Of a DNA stretch of 64,000 bases, positions 53,351 through 61,591 are shown piece after piece. The notes beneath the pieces were generated by a model, which saw only the letters and a program-made list of their open reading frames with translations, was not told the DNA's origin and ran no database searches. Within the stretch, counting starts at the first letter, position 1. Each line of letters starts with the position of its first letter. The translations under genes and the position numbers were made by a program. The DNA comes from Candidatus Babeliales bacterium (GTDB lineage Bacteria; Babelota; Babeliae; Babelales; Vermiphilaceae): positions 1 to 64,000 of the forward strand of contig JAGVKD010000014.1 of the NCBI GenBank assembly GCA_020050795.1, in the 5' to 3' direction.

Positions 53351-54004
53351 TTATTTTTGCGCAGCAATCAGCTGATCAAGCATAAGTTCAAAATCGTGCG
53401 CGATTGTTGGATCGATAAAATTATCAGTGCTATCGAACGCTTTGCCCACTTTTGGAATTTTGATTGAGGTGCTCACCGGAACCATTTTGAGCCGTCTGAC
53501 AACTTGATCTAATTGTGCAATCATAGGTGCACCGCCCGATAATCCACCAGAATAACCCACTAATCCAACTGGCTTGTTGTGCCATTCAACATACAATGTA
53601 TCGAGTGCATTTTTGAGCACGCCGGTGTATCCCGCATTATATTCCGGACACACAATCACAAAGGCTGATGCTTCGCGCACTTTGTCTGACCAACGTTTCA
53701 CATTCGGATCTAAAAACACCGTTCGTTTTGCAGGAATAATTTCTTCTTCAAAAAACGGAAGTGTGTATTCGCGCAAATCGATGATCTCAACATTAACGCC
53801 TTTTGCCTTGGCAATTTTTTCAAGATTTTTGCCAATTTTATCAGACGATCTGCCCAGGCGAGTACTGCCAAGAATGATTTCTATTTTCCCAGGAATTGCG
53901 GTGATTGGACTCTCGTGCAATGACACCGCTCTCAAGCACGAAATTGCACACAAGACAGCAACAACGGGCACCATCAGGAACATTACTTTTGATCTCTTCA
54001 ACAT
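53351..54004 (-). CDS. exported NADPH-dependent FMN reductase-family protein
   Basis: A 217-residue flavodoxin-fold enzyme. IEIILGSTRLGRSSDKIG binds FMN phosphate and VIVCPEYNAGYTGVLKNALD is the second family stretch. A hydrophobic leader (MFLMVPVVAVLCAISCLRA) precedes the fold. Relatives reduce quinones, chromate or azo compounds with NADPH. First gene of the kinase-murQ unit. GGAGA lies before the ATG. Confidence 0.82.
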   Translation of the reverse strand: MLKRSKVMFLMVPVVAVLCAISCLRAVSLHESPITAIPGKIEIILGSTRLGRSSDKIGKNLEKIAKAKGVNVEIIDLREYTLPFFEEEIIPAKRTVFLDPNVKRWSDKVREASAFVIVCPEYNAGYTGVLKNALDTLYVEWHNKPVGLVGYSGGLSGGAPMIAQLDQVVRRLKMVPVSTSIKIPKVGKAFDSTDNFIDPTIAHDFELMLDQLIAAQK

Positions 54005-54156
54005 GTACTATTCTCCACACAGTAATAGGTTTTTAAATCACGCAGATAAGATGAGCCATAATGGTATTATCAAGCCCGTTGTTTGTCAAAATATTGCATG
54101 GGCGTTTTTTAAAAGCGCATATCACCTATTGAACAAAATCTGCGACTGATTGCTAA

Positions 54157-54186
54157 TTGACATAGTGCGTAGAGAATTTCTAGGAT
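54157..54186 (+). promoter_or_regulatory. probable promoter of the beta-propeller gene
   Basis: TTGACA and TAGGAT with an 18-base spacer, about 45 bases before the ATG at 54232. Confidence 0.5.
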
Positions 54187-54231
54187 AGTGAGCGCCTGAT
54201 TGTAATACCATTTTTTTGCGAAAGGATTGTG

Positions 54232-55623
54232 ATGATAGAAAAAATTCAGAAGCATTCTTTTTTGAGTATTTTACTTTTATTGATGCCTATTCATGTCTAT
54301 GCAGCGCCAGCCAATACCGTTGTTGCAACGATTAACACCGGAGTCACTCCAGCTGGCCTGGCAATCACTGCCAATAATAAATTTGCCTATGTGGCGAACA
54401 ATAATAACTATACAATTCCTGATGGCGATAGCGTTAGCGTATTGAATTTAACCAACAATACTGTTGATCAAATAATTTCGAGTACCACCTTTAACCAGCC
54501 GTATACTATCACTATCAATGCAGCTGGCACACTCGCGTATGTGACCAATAGCAACAGCACAACAATAACTGTTATAGATTTAACAACCAATACCGTTACC
54601 AACCTGATTGGTGGTTTTGATGGTCCATCGGGTATGGTTATAATCCCGCCTGGCAATAAAGCGTATGTTAATAATTATGGCGGCCCTGAAGGCGTTGGTA
54701 GTGGATTTGGAACAACCCTGAGCATTCTTGATTTGAACACAAATATGATTATTGGGACAATTATCGTAGGGATGGCTCCTGCTGCAATGGCAATAACACC
54801 GGACGGCCAATTCGTGTACGTTATTAATTATGTTGATGGTAATACAGGTACTGGAACAACAAGCGTTGTCCGCACCAGTGATGATACGGTAGTCGATACT
54901 ATTCCCGGCTTTTCTGGCCCGTTTGGCATTGCAATAACACCGAATGGTAAGTTTGCCTACGTAACTAATTTTGGTAGCAATAATTTTGCACCGATAGGCA
55001 CCACCGTAAGCGTTATTGATTTAACCAGCAATATGATCACTGCAACGATTAATCTTTCGATTCAACCATCGGGAATTGCAATTACGCCTGATGGTCGCCT
55101 TGCCTACGCGAGCAATTATAATACGTTGTACATGAGTGGCGCTCCTGCTTTCACCGGTTTAACAGCTGGGGAAGGGACAGTGAATATTATTGATATTGCG
55201 AATAATACAGTCCTCCCTCCGACTATCGTGGTTGGAGAATCTCCTGATGCCATAGCAATATCACCCGATGGTAACTTTGCGTATGTGTCTAATTTCACTG
55301 CCAATACGGTGAGTGTGATCGCATTACAACCATTCCAAATTGTTCTACACGGTTGCAAACTTCAAAATAGATTTTTGACGCACATTGATTTGGTTAATAA
55401 GTTGACCTGGAGCGTATCAGGGACAACATTACCAGTCAGTTATTCTATTTATCGTGATGCAGCATTAACTGAATTAGTTGCGATAGTTCCCACGACCGGA
55501 CCGCTCCAATTTTTCGATCATAATAGATTACCGAATGTGGTATACACCTATTATTTGGTGGGAACAAATGCGGTTGGCACAACCTCGGCACCGCTTGCAA
55601 TAACTGTTACACAAAATTGTTAA
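54232..55623 (+). CDS. exported YVTN-type beta-propeller protein
   Basis: A 463-residue protein. A signal peptide ending HVYA-APANT is followed by about seven blades with repeated elements such as PDGQFVYVINY, PNGKFAYVTNFG and PDGRLAYASNY, typical of YncE/YVTN propellers. A C-terminal beta-sandwich domain (residues 370-463) ends with Cys. Such proteins are extracytoplasmic and often bind surfaces or other proteins. AAAGGATT precedes the ATG. An outer-membrane protein gene follows 17 bases later. Confidence 0.85.
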   Translation: MIEKIQKHSFLSILLLLMPIHVYAAPANTVVATINTGVTPAGLAITANNKFAYVANNNNYTIPDGDSVSVLNLTNNTVDQIISSTTFNQPYTITINAAGTLAYVTNSNSTTITVIDLTTNTVTNLIGGFDGPSGMVIIPPGNKAYVNNYGGPEGVGSGFGTTLSILDLNTNMIIGTIIVGMAPAAMAITPDGQFVYVINYVDGNTGTGTTSVVRTSDDTVVDTIPGFSGPFGIAITPNGKFAYVTNFGSNNFAPIGTTVSVIDLTSNMITATINLSIQPSGIAITPDGRLAYASNYNTLYMSGAPAFTGLTAGEGTVNIIDIANNTVLPPTIVVGESPDAIAISPDGNFAYVSNFTANTVSVIALQPFQIVLHGCKLQNRFLTHIDLVNKLTWSVSGTTLPVSYSIYRDAALTELVAIVPTTGPLQFFDHNRLPNVVYTYYLVGTNAVGTTSAPLAITVTQNC

Positions 55624-55640
55624 AGAGTAGGAAGTAGGTC

Positions 55641-56237
55641 ATGACATCATTAAAAACGACTTGCTATTTAATTGCCTTATTGATTGCTTGCCCCCTTATG
55701 GGAAGAAACGTTTTATTAGAATTTAAGGGAGCATATTTTTTGCCCACTAGTTGCGATTTCAAAAACATCTACCGTCATGGTGGTGCGTTATTTGGTCCGG
55801 AGCTAACGGTCCAATTATGCGAATGTAAGGATTGGTATGTGTTTACGAGTTTTGACTATTTTCAAAAAAAAGGACACTCAGTTGGGCTGTGTGATCCCAC
55901 CACAGTGACACTGATTCCCGTGGCACTTGGGTTGAAATATTTTCTGCCCGCGTTTGATGATCGCGTTGATTTTTATGGCGGTCTGGGTTTTGAAGCAGTG
56001 AATGTTCGCACGAAAAGTTGTTCCGACAACGTTATCACCAAGCTATCGCAATGGGGCTTTGGCGGCATAGCAAAAGTGGGTGCTTATTATTATTTACCAC
56101 ACTGCTTCGTGATCGATTTCTTTATTGATTACAGTTTTGTCAGAGTTGGCAGCAATGATTGCAACTGCGGTGTGCAATCGGTAAAAGCGAATATCGGTGG
56201 CGCAATTTTTGGCGTGGGAATTGGTTATAATTTTTAA
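55641..56237 (+). CDS. small outer-membrane beta-barrel protein
   Basis: A 198-residue protein. The signal peptide ends near CPLMG-RNVL, followed by alternating strands (ALGLKYFLPAF, DFYGGLGFEAV, ANIGGAIFGVGIGYNF) with a terminal Phe, as in eight-stranded OmpA/OmpW-like barrels. Eight or more Cys lie in predicted loops. Probably cotranscribed with the beta-propeller gene, whose product it could anchor at the surface. Confidence 0.7.
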   Translation: MTSLKTTCYLIALLIACPLMGRNVLLEFKGAYFLPTSCDFKNIYRHGGALFGPELTVQLCECKDWYVFTSFDYFQKKGHSVGLCDPTTVTLIPVALGLKYFLPAFDDRVDFYGGLGFEAVNVRTKSCSDNVITKLSQWGFGGIAKVGAYYYLPHCFVIDFFIDYSFVRVGSNDCNCGVQSVKANIGGAIFGVGIGYNF

Positions 56238-56261
56238 GCAGATTCTATAAACTTTGCTAAA

Positions 56262-56320
56262 AGAAAACCCGGCTTCCTCCTTCACCAAGGCTATGGCGGA
56301 CAGGTAAAAGCCGGGTTTTT
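56262..56320 (+). terminator. CCCGG-family terminator carrying an inserted imperfect palindrome
   Basis: The usual arms AAAACCCGGCTT (56264-56275) and AAAGCCGGGTTTT are separated by a 29-base insert (56276-56304) rich in G/C, which can itself form a weak hairpin around AAGG. The stem can still close, so it should still terminate. Confidence 0.8.
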
Positions 56321-56377
56321 GTGTAGCACAAGCAATTCTCCATTATCAAATATCGCGTAAACTAGTATGCTTTTAAT

Positions 56378-57178
56378 ATGAAGAGATTCTCAAAAGCATT
56401 GCCCCTAAAGCTCGATGGGCCACTACTCGATACAGTAAAAACTAATTTTGCTGATACTACCAACTTTACTCAATATCCTTTTTCTTTAAGCCTCATTAAA
56501 AATCTCAACACTATTGAGTTCCCAACCCAGGTCACCTTTTTTATTGGTGAAAATGGTACGGGAAAATCAACCATTCTTGAGGCTATTGCCAATCATGCCG
56601 GCTTTGGCGCAGAAGGTGGCAGCAAAAATATTAATTTCAAAACGTCTGACCAAAAAACATATTCTGGCACCGAATCTCTGGCTGATCAGCTCACGCTCTC
56701 TTGGAGAATGAAACCCAAGGATGGCTATTTTTTTAGAGCAGAAAGTTTTTTTAATATCGCCAACTATATCGATTATCTTGCGCGCGAGTGCGGCGGCGGA
56801 GAAGTTGCGTATGCACCCTATGGTGGCAAATCGCTGCATGAGCAATCGCATGGGGAAAGCTTTCTCTCTTTCTTTAAAAATCGCGTGGGGATGGGCGGGT
56901 TTTTTATATTCGATGAACCTGAGGCAGCACTTTCTCCTCAGCGACAATTATCATTAATGGTCATCATCAATGAGATGTGCAAGCATCCCGGATCGCAATT
57001 TATTATTGCAACGCACTCACCAATCTTATTGGCATATCCCAATGCCACGATCTATTCGTGCAATTCAGATCGCTTGCAACCTATTGCATACGAAGATACC
57101 GAGCATTACCAAATTACAAAAAACTTTTTAAACAATCCCGACCGCTATCTGCGCCATTTATTTAATGATTCAATCTAG
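56378..57178 (+). CDS. AAA_21/RecF-like ATPase
   Basis: A 266-residue cytosolic ABC-type ATPase without membrane parts. Walker A FIGENGTGKSTILEAI, signature-like SHGESFLSFF, Walker B GFFIFDEPEAALSP and the switch IIATHSPILLAY. Proteins of this shape are found as stand-alone predicted ATPases and in defence modules (for example with OLD-type nucleases), but no partner gene is adjacent in the same direction. Its end overlaps the convergent nuclease gene by nine bases. No strong ribosome-binding site. Confidence 0.8.
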   Translation: MKRFSKALPLKLDGPLLDTVKTNFADTTNFTQYPFSLSLIKNLNTIEFPTQVTFFIGENGTGKSTILEAIANHAGFGAEGGSKNINFKTSDQKTYSGTESLADQLTLSWRMKPKDGYFFRAESFFNIANYIDYLARECGGGEVAYAPYGGKSLHEQSHGESFLSFFKNRVGMGGFFIFDEPEAALSPQRQLSLMVIINEMCKHPGSQFIIATHSPILLAYPNATIYSCNSDRLQPIAYEDTEHYQITKNFLNNPDRYLRHLFNDSI

Positions 57179-58525
57179 ATCAAAAGATTCTAAATAGTGT
57201 GGAATATCGACAGACCAACCAAAGCGCTCTTCGATTTTCTTTTTTAATGATTGAGCAGCTTCTATTTCACCATGAGTGATAAACACTTTCTTCGGCGCAC
57301 TTTCAAGATGACTGAGCCATTCCAATATTTCGTTATAATCAGCATGCGCTGAAATAGTTTCTATTGATTTTATTTCCGCACGAACGGGATACAATTTGCC
57401 GTGTAATTTTATTTCTTTTTCACCCTCGATTAAATCACGTCCACGCGTCCCTCGTGATTGAAAACCCACAAAAAGTATCGTGTTTTTAGGTTCAGAAATA
57501 AAATATTTCAAATGATCCACCACGCGTCCACCTTCTGCCATGCCACTTCCTGCGATAAGGATAAGAGGCTGCCCCATCTGATCGATGGCCTTTGATTCTT
57601 CCACGGTGCGTGTGTATGTCGCAATCTCAAAGGCATCCTGACAAATCTGTGGTGATAATTTATGTTCATTTGGAAACCGACAAAACAAATCAGTCACACT
57701 TATCGCCATCGGACTATCCAAAAAGATAGGAACATTTGGAATGGCATTCTTTTGCTTCAAGAGATAGAGACAATACAAAATTGTTTGCGTCCGCCCCACC
57801 GCAAAGGAAGGTATTACGACTGTACCTCCCCGTGCTATTGTTTTATTTATCATATCACCTAAGGCTTGTAGTGGATCGCCTTCTTTATGGAGCCTATCGC
57901 CATAGGTTGATTCAACAACTAGAAAATCTGTTTGTTTTAAAGCCGGAGGATTCTTCATTATAAGTTGATTAGGATGCCCAAGATCTCCAGAAAAGCTGAG
58001 CGTTTCTTTTCCATCCGATACAACAACAAATGATGCACCAAGAATATGGTACGAAGCAATCAGCGTTACCTTCAATGATCCCAGACTCACAACTTTATCG
58101 AAATCAACGACTTGAAAAAATTTTAAGGAATTCTCAGCATCTTTTTTGGTGTATAAAGGCAATGCAGGAGAGTGTCTCGAATAGCCATACTTATTCGCTT
58201 TCTTTGCATCCTCTTCCTGCAAAGATCCGCTATCGAGCAACATTATGGCACACAATTCATAGGTGCCTCGCGAACAATATATTTTGCCCTTAAAACCGCG
58301 TTTGATTAATGCAGGAATGTAACCAGTATGATCTATATGAGCATGCGTTAATACAATAGCGTGAATGCTACTCGGCTCGACAGGAAATGGATCCCAATTG
58401 CGCTCTCTCAGTTCTCTGTGCCCTTGAAAGAGCCCGCAATCAACTAAGATTTTTATATCTTGATTGTCGATAAGATATTTTGATCCGGTTACTTCTTCCA
58501 CTCCACCCAAAAAAGTTATTTTCAT
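57170..58525 (-). CDS. beta-CASP metallo-beta-lactamase-fold RNA nuclease
   Basis: A 451-residue cytosolic enzyme of the YSH1/CPSF73-like group. The metal site THAHIDHTG, the downstream SGDLG and the beta-CASP domain with SFAVGRTQT and GSGMAEGGR, then SAHAD and a late HGE are all present. These act as RNA endo/exonucleases. Start MKITFLGG is standard. It lies 12 bases downstream of the EEP-family gene. Confidence 0.9.
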   Translation of the reverse strand: MKITFLGGVEEVTGSKYLIDNQDIKILVDCGLFQGHRELRERNWDPFPVEPSSIHAIVLTHAHIDHTGYIPALIKRGFKGKIYCSRGTYELCAIMLLDSGSLQEEDAKKANKYGYSRHSPALPLYTKKDAENSLKFFQVVDFDKVVSLGSLKVTLIASYHILGASFVVVSDGKETLSFSGDLGHPNQLIMKNPPALKQTDFLVVESTYGDRLHKEGDPLQALGDMINKTIARGGTVVIPSFAVGRTQTILYCLYLLKQKNAIPNVPIFLDSPMAISVTDLFCRFPNEHKLSPQICQDAFEIATYTRTVEESKAIDQMGQPLILIAGSGMAEGGRVVDHLKYFISEPKNTILFVGFQSRGTRGRDLIEGEKEIKLHGKLYPVRAEIKSIETISAHADYNEILEWLSHLESAPKKVFITHGEIEAAQSLKKKIEERFGWSVDIPHYLESFDLD

Positions 58526-58537
58526 TGTTATACCTAT

Positions 58538-59386
58538 TTACAATTCAAGCTCAACTATAGCTGGTCGATGGTCACTTGAATAGGGTCTATCTTCTTGCAC
58601 AACTTCATATTTTAATACTTTAATACCTGAATTTTTCTGAATCAAAATATGGTCTATCTGTTTTAGCTCTTCATCTGCCCATCCAGTGCGTGTTGTCTCT
58701 GGACCAACTACCAGCTTCGCTTGTGTTCGTGCATGATCAAAGTTATTAAATGTTGTCTGCAAATAATTGGTAAATCCTGCATTAAAATCTCCCATCAAAA
58801 TAATAGGATGCCGATTGCCCATCTTTTTACGAATAACTTTAGCCCCGTGTTCTCGTGCAGAATCGTACTTATTATCTAAATGCGTGTTATACACATAAAA
58901 CTCTTTGCCCGAATTTTTGTTCTTGAACTTTGCCCATGTGCAAATGCGTGGCAATGCACCGGTTTTGCGCCAATTAAACGGCGTCCAAATACCTTTTGTC
59001 GCATTGATATGAAACGTTCCACTCGCTAACTTTTGAAAAAAAGCAGGTTTATAAAAAATTGGATTGTATTCATTGGTTCCAGCGCCAAGCCAACTTGAAC
59101 CACGCCCCAGCCCAATGGAGGTATAGGCTGGCAATAATTGTCTGAGATCTTCCATTTGTTTTTTGGTTGGTTCTTGCATACCAATGATATCTGGATTGGC
59201 AATTCTAATCCGCTCTGCAAGTCTTTCTTTACGATTATCCCACAAACTCTCTGGCAGCTTTTCTTTTCCTTTACGGCGCACATTATATGACATCACCTTC
59301 ATATGAAATGAATCAGATGCGCCCTCTTGCCCAATCGCAAAAAAATTAAATACCAAACATGAGATCACACAGAAAAGTTTCTTCAT
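58538..59386 (-). CDS. exported endonuclease/exonuclease/phosphatase-family protein
   Basis: A 282-residue DNase I-like fold. A signal peptide (LFCVISCLVFNFFAIG-QEGA) is followed by MSYNVRRKGK, DIIGMQEPTKK (catalytic Glu), ILMGDFNAGF (Asp, Asn) and SSDHRPAIVEL (Asp-His). Members include secreted DNases, sphingomyelinases and inositol phosphatases; the target cannot be read. AAAGGAG precedes the ATG. With the two PLD proteins it adds to a set of secreted phosphodiesterases. Confidence 0.85.
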   Translation of the reverse strand: MKKLFCVISCLVFNFFAIGQEGASDSFHMKVMSYNVRRKGKEKLPESLWDNRKERLAERIRIANPDIIGMQEPTKKQMEDLRQLLPAYTSIGLGRGSSWLGAGTNEYNPIFYKPAFFQKLASGTFHINATKGIWTPFNWRKTGALPRICTWAKFKNKNSGKEFYVYNTHLDNKYDSAREHGAKVIRKKMGNRHPIILMGDFNAGFTNYLQTTFNNFDHARTQAKLVVGPETTRTGWADEELKQIDHILIQKNSGIKVLKYEVVQEDRPYSSDHRPAIVELEL

Positions 59387-59477
59387 TCTCGTTCTCCTTT
59401 TAACGACCAAGCTAAAGGAGAAGGCATTTCCAAGTCAATGTTACGACGCAGGCTGAGATACCGGGTTAATTTTTATT

Positions 59478-59528
59478 ACATTCGGATTCAGTTCCCAACG
59501 CATTCAAACCACTTTCCCCGAGTTGGGA
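59478..59528. repeat. dispersed repeat R1, copy 1
   Basis: ATTCAG...CAACGCATTCAAACC...CCGAGTTGG, shared with 59799-59843 and 61799-61852. All three lie just 3' of a minus-strand gene in the same orientation. Confidence 0.75.
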
Positions 59529-59531
59529 ATT

Positions 59532-59558
59532 TAAAACCGGGGACTATTTCCCCGGCTA
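59532..59558 (-). terminator. terminator of the microprotein gene
   Basis: Minus-strand CCGGGGA and TCCCCGG arms followed by TTTTA. Confidence 0.75.
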
Positions 59559-59568
59559 TGTTAATTTC

Positions 59569-59745
59569 TTATAATCCACTCATATAAAAGTAAAGATGCA
59601 CTGATGTTACGAATCCTATACCAATAGCTAACGCAGCTAATCCATCAAATATAGGATTATCCGTAGTCGGTGCAAACATCCCAATCGCCATTAAAGGTAC
59701 AATCATGCTCGTGGATAATTTTATTGCTTCTACTATTTCATTCAT
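59569..59745 (-). CDS. two-span membrane microprotein
   Basis: A 58-residue protein beginning MNEIVEAIKLSTSMIVPLMA, with two hydrophobic helices (about 10-24 and 36-57) joined by FAPTTDNPIFDG. GGAA precedes the ATG and a G/C-rich hairpin (59757-59777) lies in its leader. A terminator follows. Function unknown; small holin-like or regulatory membrane peptides look similar. Confidence 0.55.
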   Translation of the reverse strand: MNEIVEAIKLSTSMIVPLMAIGMFAPTTDNPIFDGLAALAIGIGFVTSVHLYFYMSGL

Positions 59746-59756
59746 AGCTTATTCCA

Positions 59757-59777
59757 GCCGGGGCACAAAGCCCCGGC
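59757..59777 (-). promoter_or_regulatory. leader hairpin of the microprotein gene
   Basis: GCCGGGGC and GCCCCGGC form an 8-bp perfect stem eleven bases before the ATG, without a T run. It may control translation or stability, or end the upstream transcript weakly. Confidence 0.4.
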
Positions 59778-59798
59778 ATGATATTAATCGATTATATC

Positions 59799-59843
59799 TG
59801 ATTCAGTTTACAACGCATTCAAACCGGTTTTTTCCGAATTGGA
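59799..59843. repeat. dispersed repeat R1, copy 2
   Basis: Same core as copies 1 and 3 (ATTCAGTTTACAACGCATTC then CCGAATTGG), 27 bases beyond the stop of the 29-residue frame. Confidence 0.75.
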
Positions 59844-59869
59844 AATATAAAACCGGGGAGTTACCTCAG

Positions 59870-59959
59870 TTACGATTTTCTCAATAATGGTTCAATAATA
59901 AGAGCAATAGTTAATTGCAGTAACACTATTCCTATTAAGGTATGAAGTATTAGCGACAT
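59870..59959 (-). CDS. possible 29-residue single-span membrane peptide
   Basis: MSLILHTLIGIVLLQLTIAL followed by IIEPLLRKS: one hydrophobic helix with a basic end. AGGA lies eight bases before the ATG. An in-frame ATG seven codons upstream is also possible. Short length makes chance a real option. Confidence 0.35.
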   Translation of the reverse strand: MSLILHTLIGIVLLQLTIALIIEPLLRKS

Positions 59960-60047
59960 AGATATTTTCCTATTAGCCAACATGTGAGGTAAGTCATGAG
60001 GCCGAACACATACACTTCATACCAATACCAATAAAACCAAGTCATGA

Positions 60048-60605
60048 TTAGACTGGACCAGTTGCTACAGCGGCTGCCACACCTGTTGCAGTTCCTACTG
60101 TCCAGGCAAGAGGTTGTATAAGTGGCATCACTACTTTGCTCATAGCAGCATGTACTGCAACCCCGGCCGCAGGAGTTGCGAAAAAGCTTACAGGGGCTGA
60201 TACACACAGAATAATTCCTTGGCCCAAAAGGTTTACTGCAAAATATCCAGCTGCGCTTCCTAGATAAGCACCAACGAGACCCCCGCCATTAAGGCGATGC
60301 CCAACTTTAAGAGAATATTCCCCGTCATTCTCAAACTGATTTAGCTTTAAGTAGCCGCCAGCTTTGACTAAGCCAACAAGTTTTTCATTAGATAATCCAC
60401 GGAGCTCTTTATCCATGAATGCCGGTTGCACTGCAACCGCATCTCCATCTTCTCGTAAAACCTTGAACCCACTATCATCATGATAGAGTGCGACATTGCC
60501 AAGTTTGTTTGGCACAAAAAGAGCTCTTTCTGTTTGCATGCTGTGTGCACTGCAAAACGACAGAAGAGCTATGACTGACATAATACGTTGTTTTGAATAA
60601 AACAT
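60048..60605 (-). CDS. exported protein with C-terminal hydrophobic region
   Basis: A 185-residue protein. The signal peptide ends SAHSMQTER with Met near +1. The middle has MDKELRGLSNEKLVGLVKAG and GEYSLKVGHRLNGGG; the last 75 residues are Gly/Ala-rich hydrophobic (GLVGAYLGSAAGYFAV, VGTATGVAAAVATG). This could insert into a membrane. A repeat R2 copy lies about 150 bases upstream of its start. AGGGAT precedes the ATG. Function unknown. Confidence 0.6.
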   Translation of the reverse strand: MFYSKQRIMSVIALLSFCSAHSMQTERALFVPNKLGNVALYHDDSGFKVLREDGDAVAVQPAFMDKELRGLSNEKLVGLVKAGGYLKLNQFENDGEYSLKVGHRLNGGGLVGAYLGSAAGYFAVNLLGQGIILCVSAPVSFFATPAAGVAVHAAMSKVVMPLIQPLAWTVGTATGVAAAVATGPV

Positions 60606-60752
60606 GATGTAATCCCTACCCTAATAAAAACACTGCTGCTTACCGCTTCACTACAATGCTTCTATCAAGACTTCCCGCATGTACGTTTTTCGACCTCTCT
60701 TTCAGCATCTATAGTTATTGCTTAAATGCTAAATAGATAAATGAAAAATGTC

Positions 60753-60820
60753 TTATTCTATTTCTGATTATGAGACTCAATTGAAAAAAAGCAAGTGGTT
60801 GCGATTCTTTTTGTAAAAAC
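60753..60820. repeat. dispersed repeat R2, copy 2
   Basis: Nearly identical to 24089-24158. It lies between the BI-1 terminator and the exported gene starting at 60605. Confidence 0.75.
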
Positions 60821-60843
60821 TTAAAGTTGTTTTTTTGTATTGC

Positions 60844-60875
60844 GCAAAAAAACCCGGCCTTTCGACCGGGTTTGC
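60844..60875 (-). terminator. CCCGG-family terminator after the BI-1 gene
   Basis: AAACCCGG and CCGGGTTT around an eight-base loop; the minus strand continues into a T run. Confidence 0.85.
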
Positions 60876-60886
60876 AATAAAAATAA

Positions 60887-61591
60887 TTATCGACGTTTTT
60901 TACCCATGAATCTGAGTAAATACAAAAATAAGTTGAGGAAATCCAGATACAAGGTAAGCGCACCGAGTATGGCAACCTTATTGGTTCTTTCACCCATATC
61001 CACAGATGGATCATATTCCATCTGAGAAGCGATCAGTTTTATTTTTTGCACATCATATGCCGTTAGCAATGTGAACACCACAACGCCAACAAATGAAATG
61101 ATATATTCCATTTGGCTGCTTTGAAAGTACAAATTCACTAGCATCGCAATAATGAGACCATATAATCCCATCAATAAAATAGATCCCAACTTGCTCAGAT
61201 CTGTATTGGTATAATAACCATATAAGGCCATAGAACCAAACATCCCTGCTGTTATTCCAAACGTCACACCAATTGATGACATTGTATAAATCAAAAAAAT
61301 TGGTGTTAGCGTAATTCCAACAAGAACCGAATAAGCAAAAAAAGTAACTGCGGCTGTTACATAGCTTATGCGATTAATTGCTGAGGCTAGGAAAATAACC
61401 AGACCTATTTGCGCAAAAAACAATCCATACATAAGAAATGGTGCTTCCAACAAGCCGATGAGCAATTGCTCTTGTGCAAACAAAAAGTAGGCTGTGCAAG
61501 CTGTGGTGAGTAAACCAATACACATCAATGCATACACCTTGTGCATGAATTGCCCAACGGTATTTGTGTAGGTTGAATTTTGAATGAACAT
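60887..61591 (-). CDS. Bax inhibitor-1/YccA family membrane protein
   Basis: A 234-residue inner-membrane protein with seven hydrophobic segments. VGITLTPIFLIY, ALYGYYTNTDLSKLGSILLM and LTAYDVQKIK, then ALTLYLDFLNLFLYLLR are family landmarks. BI-1 proteins conduct calcium or modulate membrane proteases such as FtsH. GGGAGG precedes the ATG. Monocistronic with its own terminator. Confidence 0.92.
   Translation of the reverse strand: MFIQNSTYTNTVGQFMHKVYALMCIGLLTTACTAYFLFAQEQLLIGLLEAPFLMYGLFFAQIGLVIFLASAINRISYVTAAVTFFAYSVLVGITLTPIFLIYTMSSIGVTFGITAGMFGSMALYGYYTNTDLSKLGSILLMGLYGLIIAMLVNLYFQSSQMEYIISFVGVVVFTLLTAYDVQKIKLIASQMEYDPSVDMGERTNKVAILGALTLYLDFLNLFLYLLRFMGKKRR

Noticed and set aside
53351-54004. 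Lipoprotein signal in the FMN reductase
   Set aside because: Cys residues lie near the end of the leader, but neither is preceded by an acceptable lipobox.
59950-60207. Cys-rich open frame on the minus strand overlapping the gene at 60048
   Set aside because: It is an out-of-frame reading of a Gly/Ala-rich coding region and its adjacent downstream sequence; the signal-peptide frame is the coherent one.
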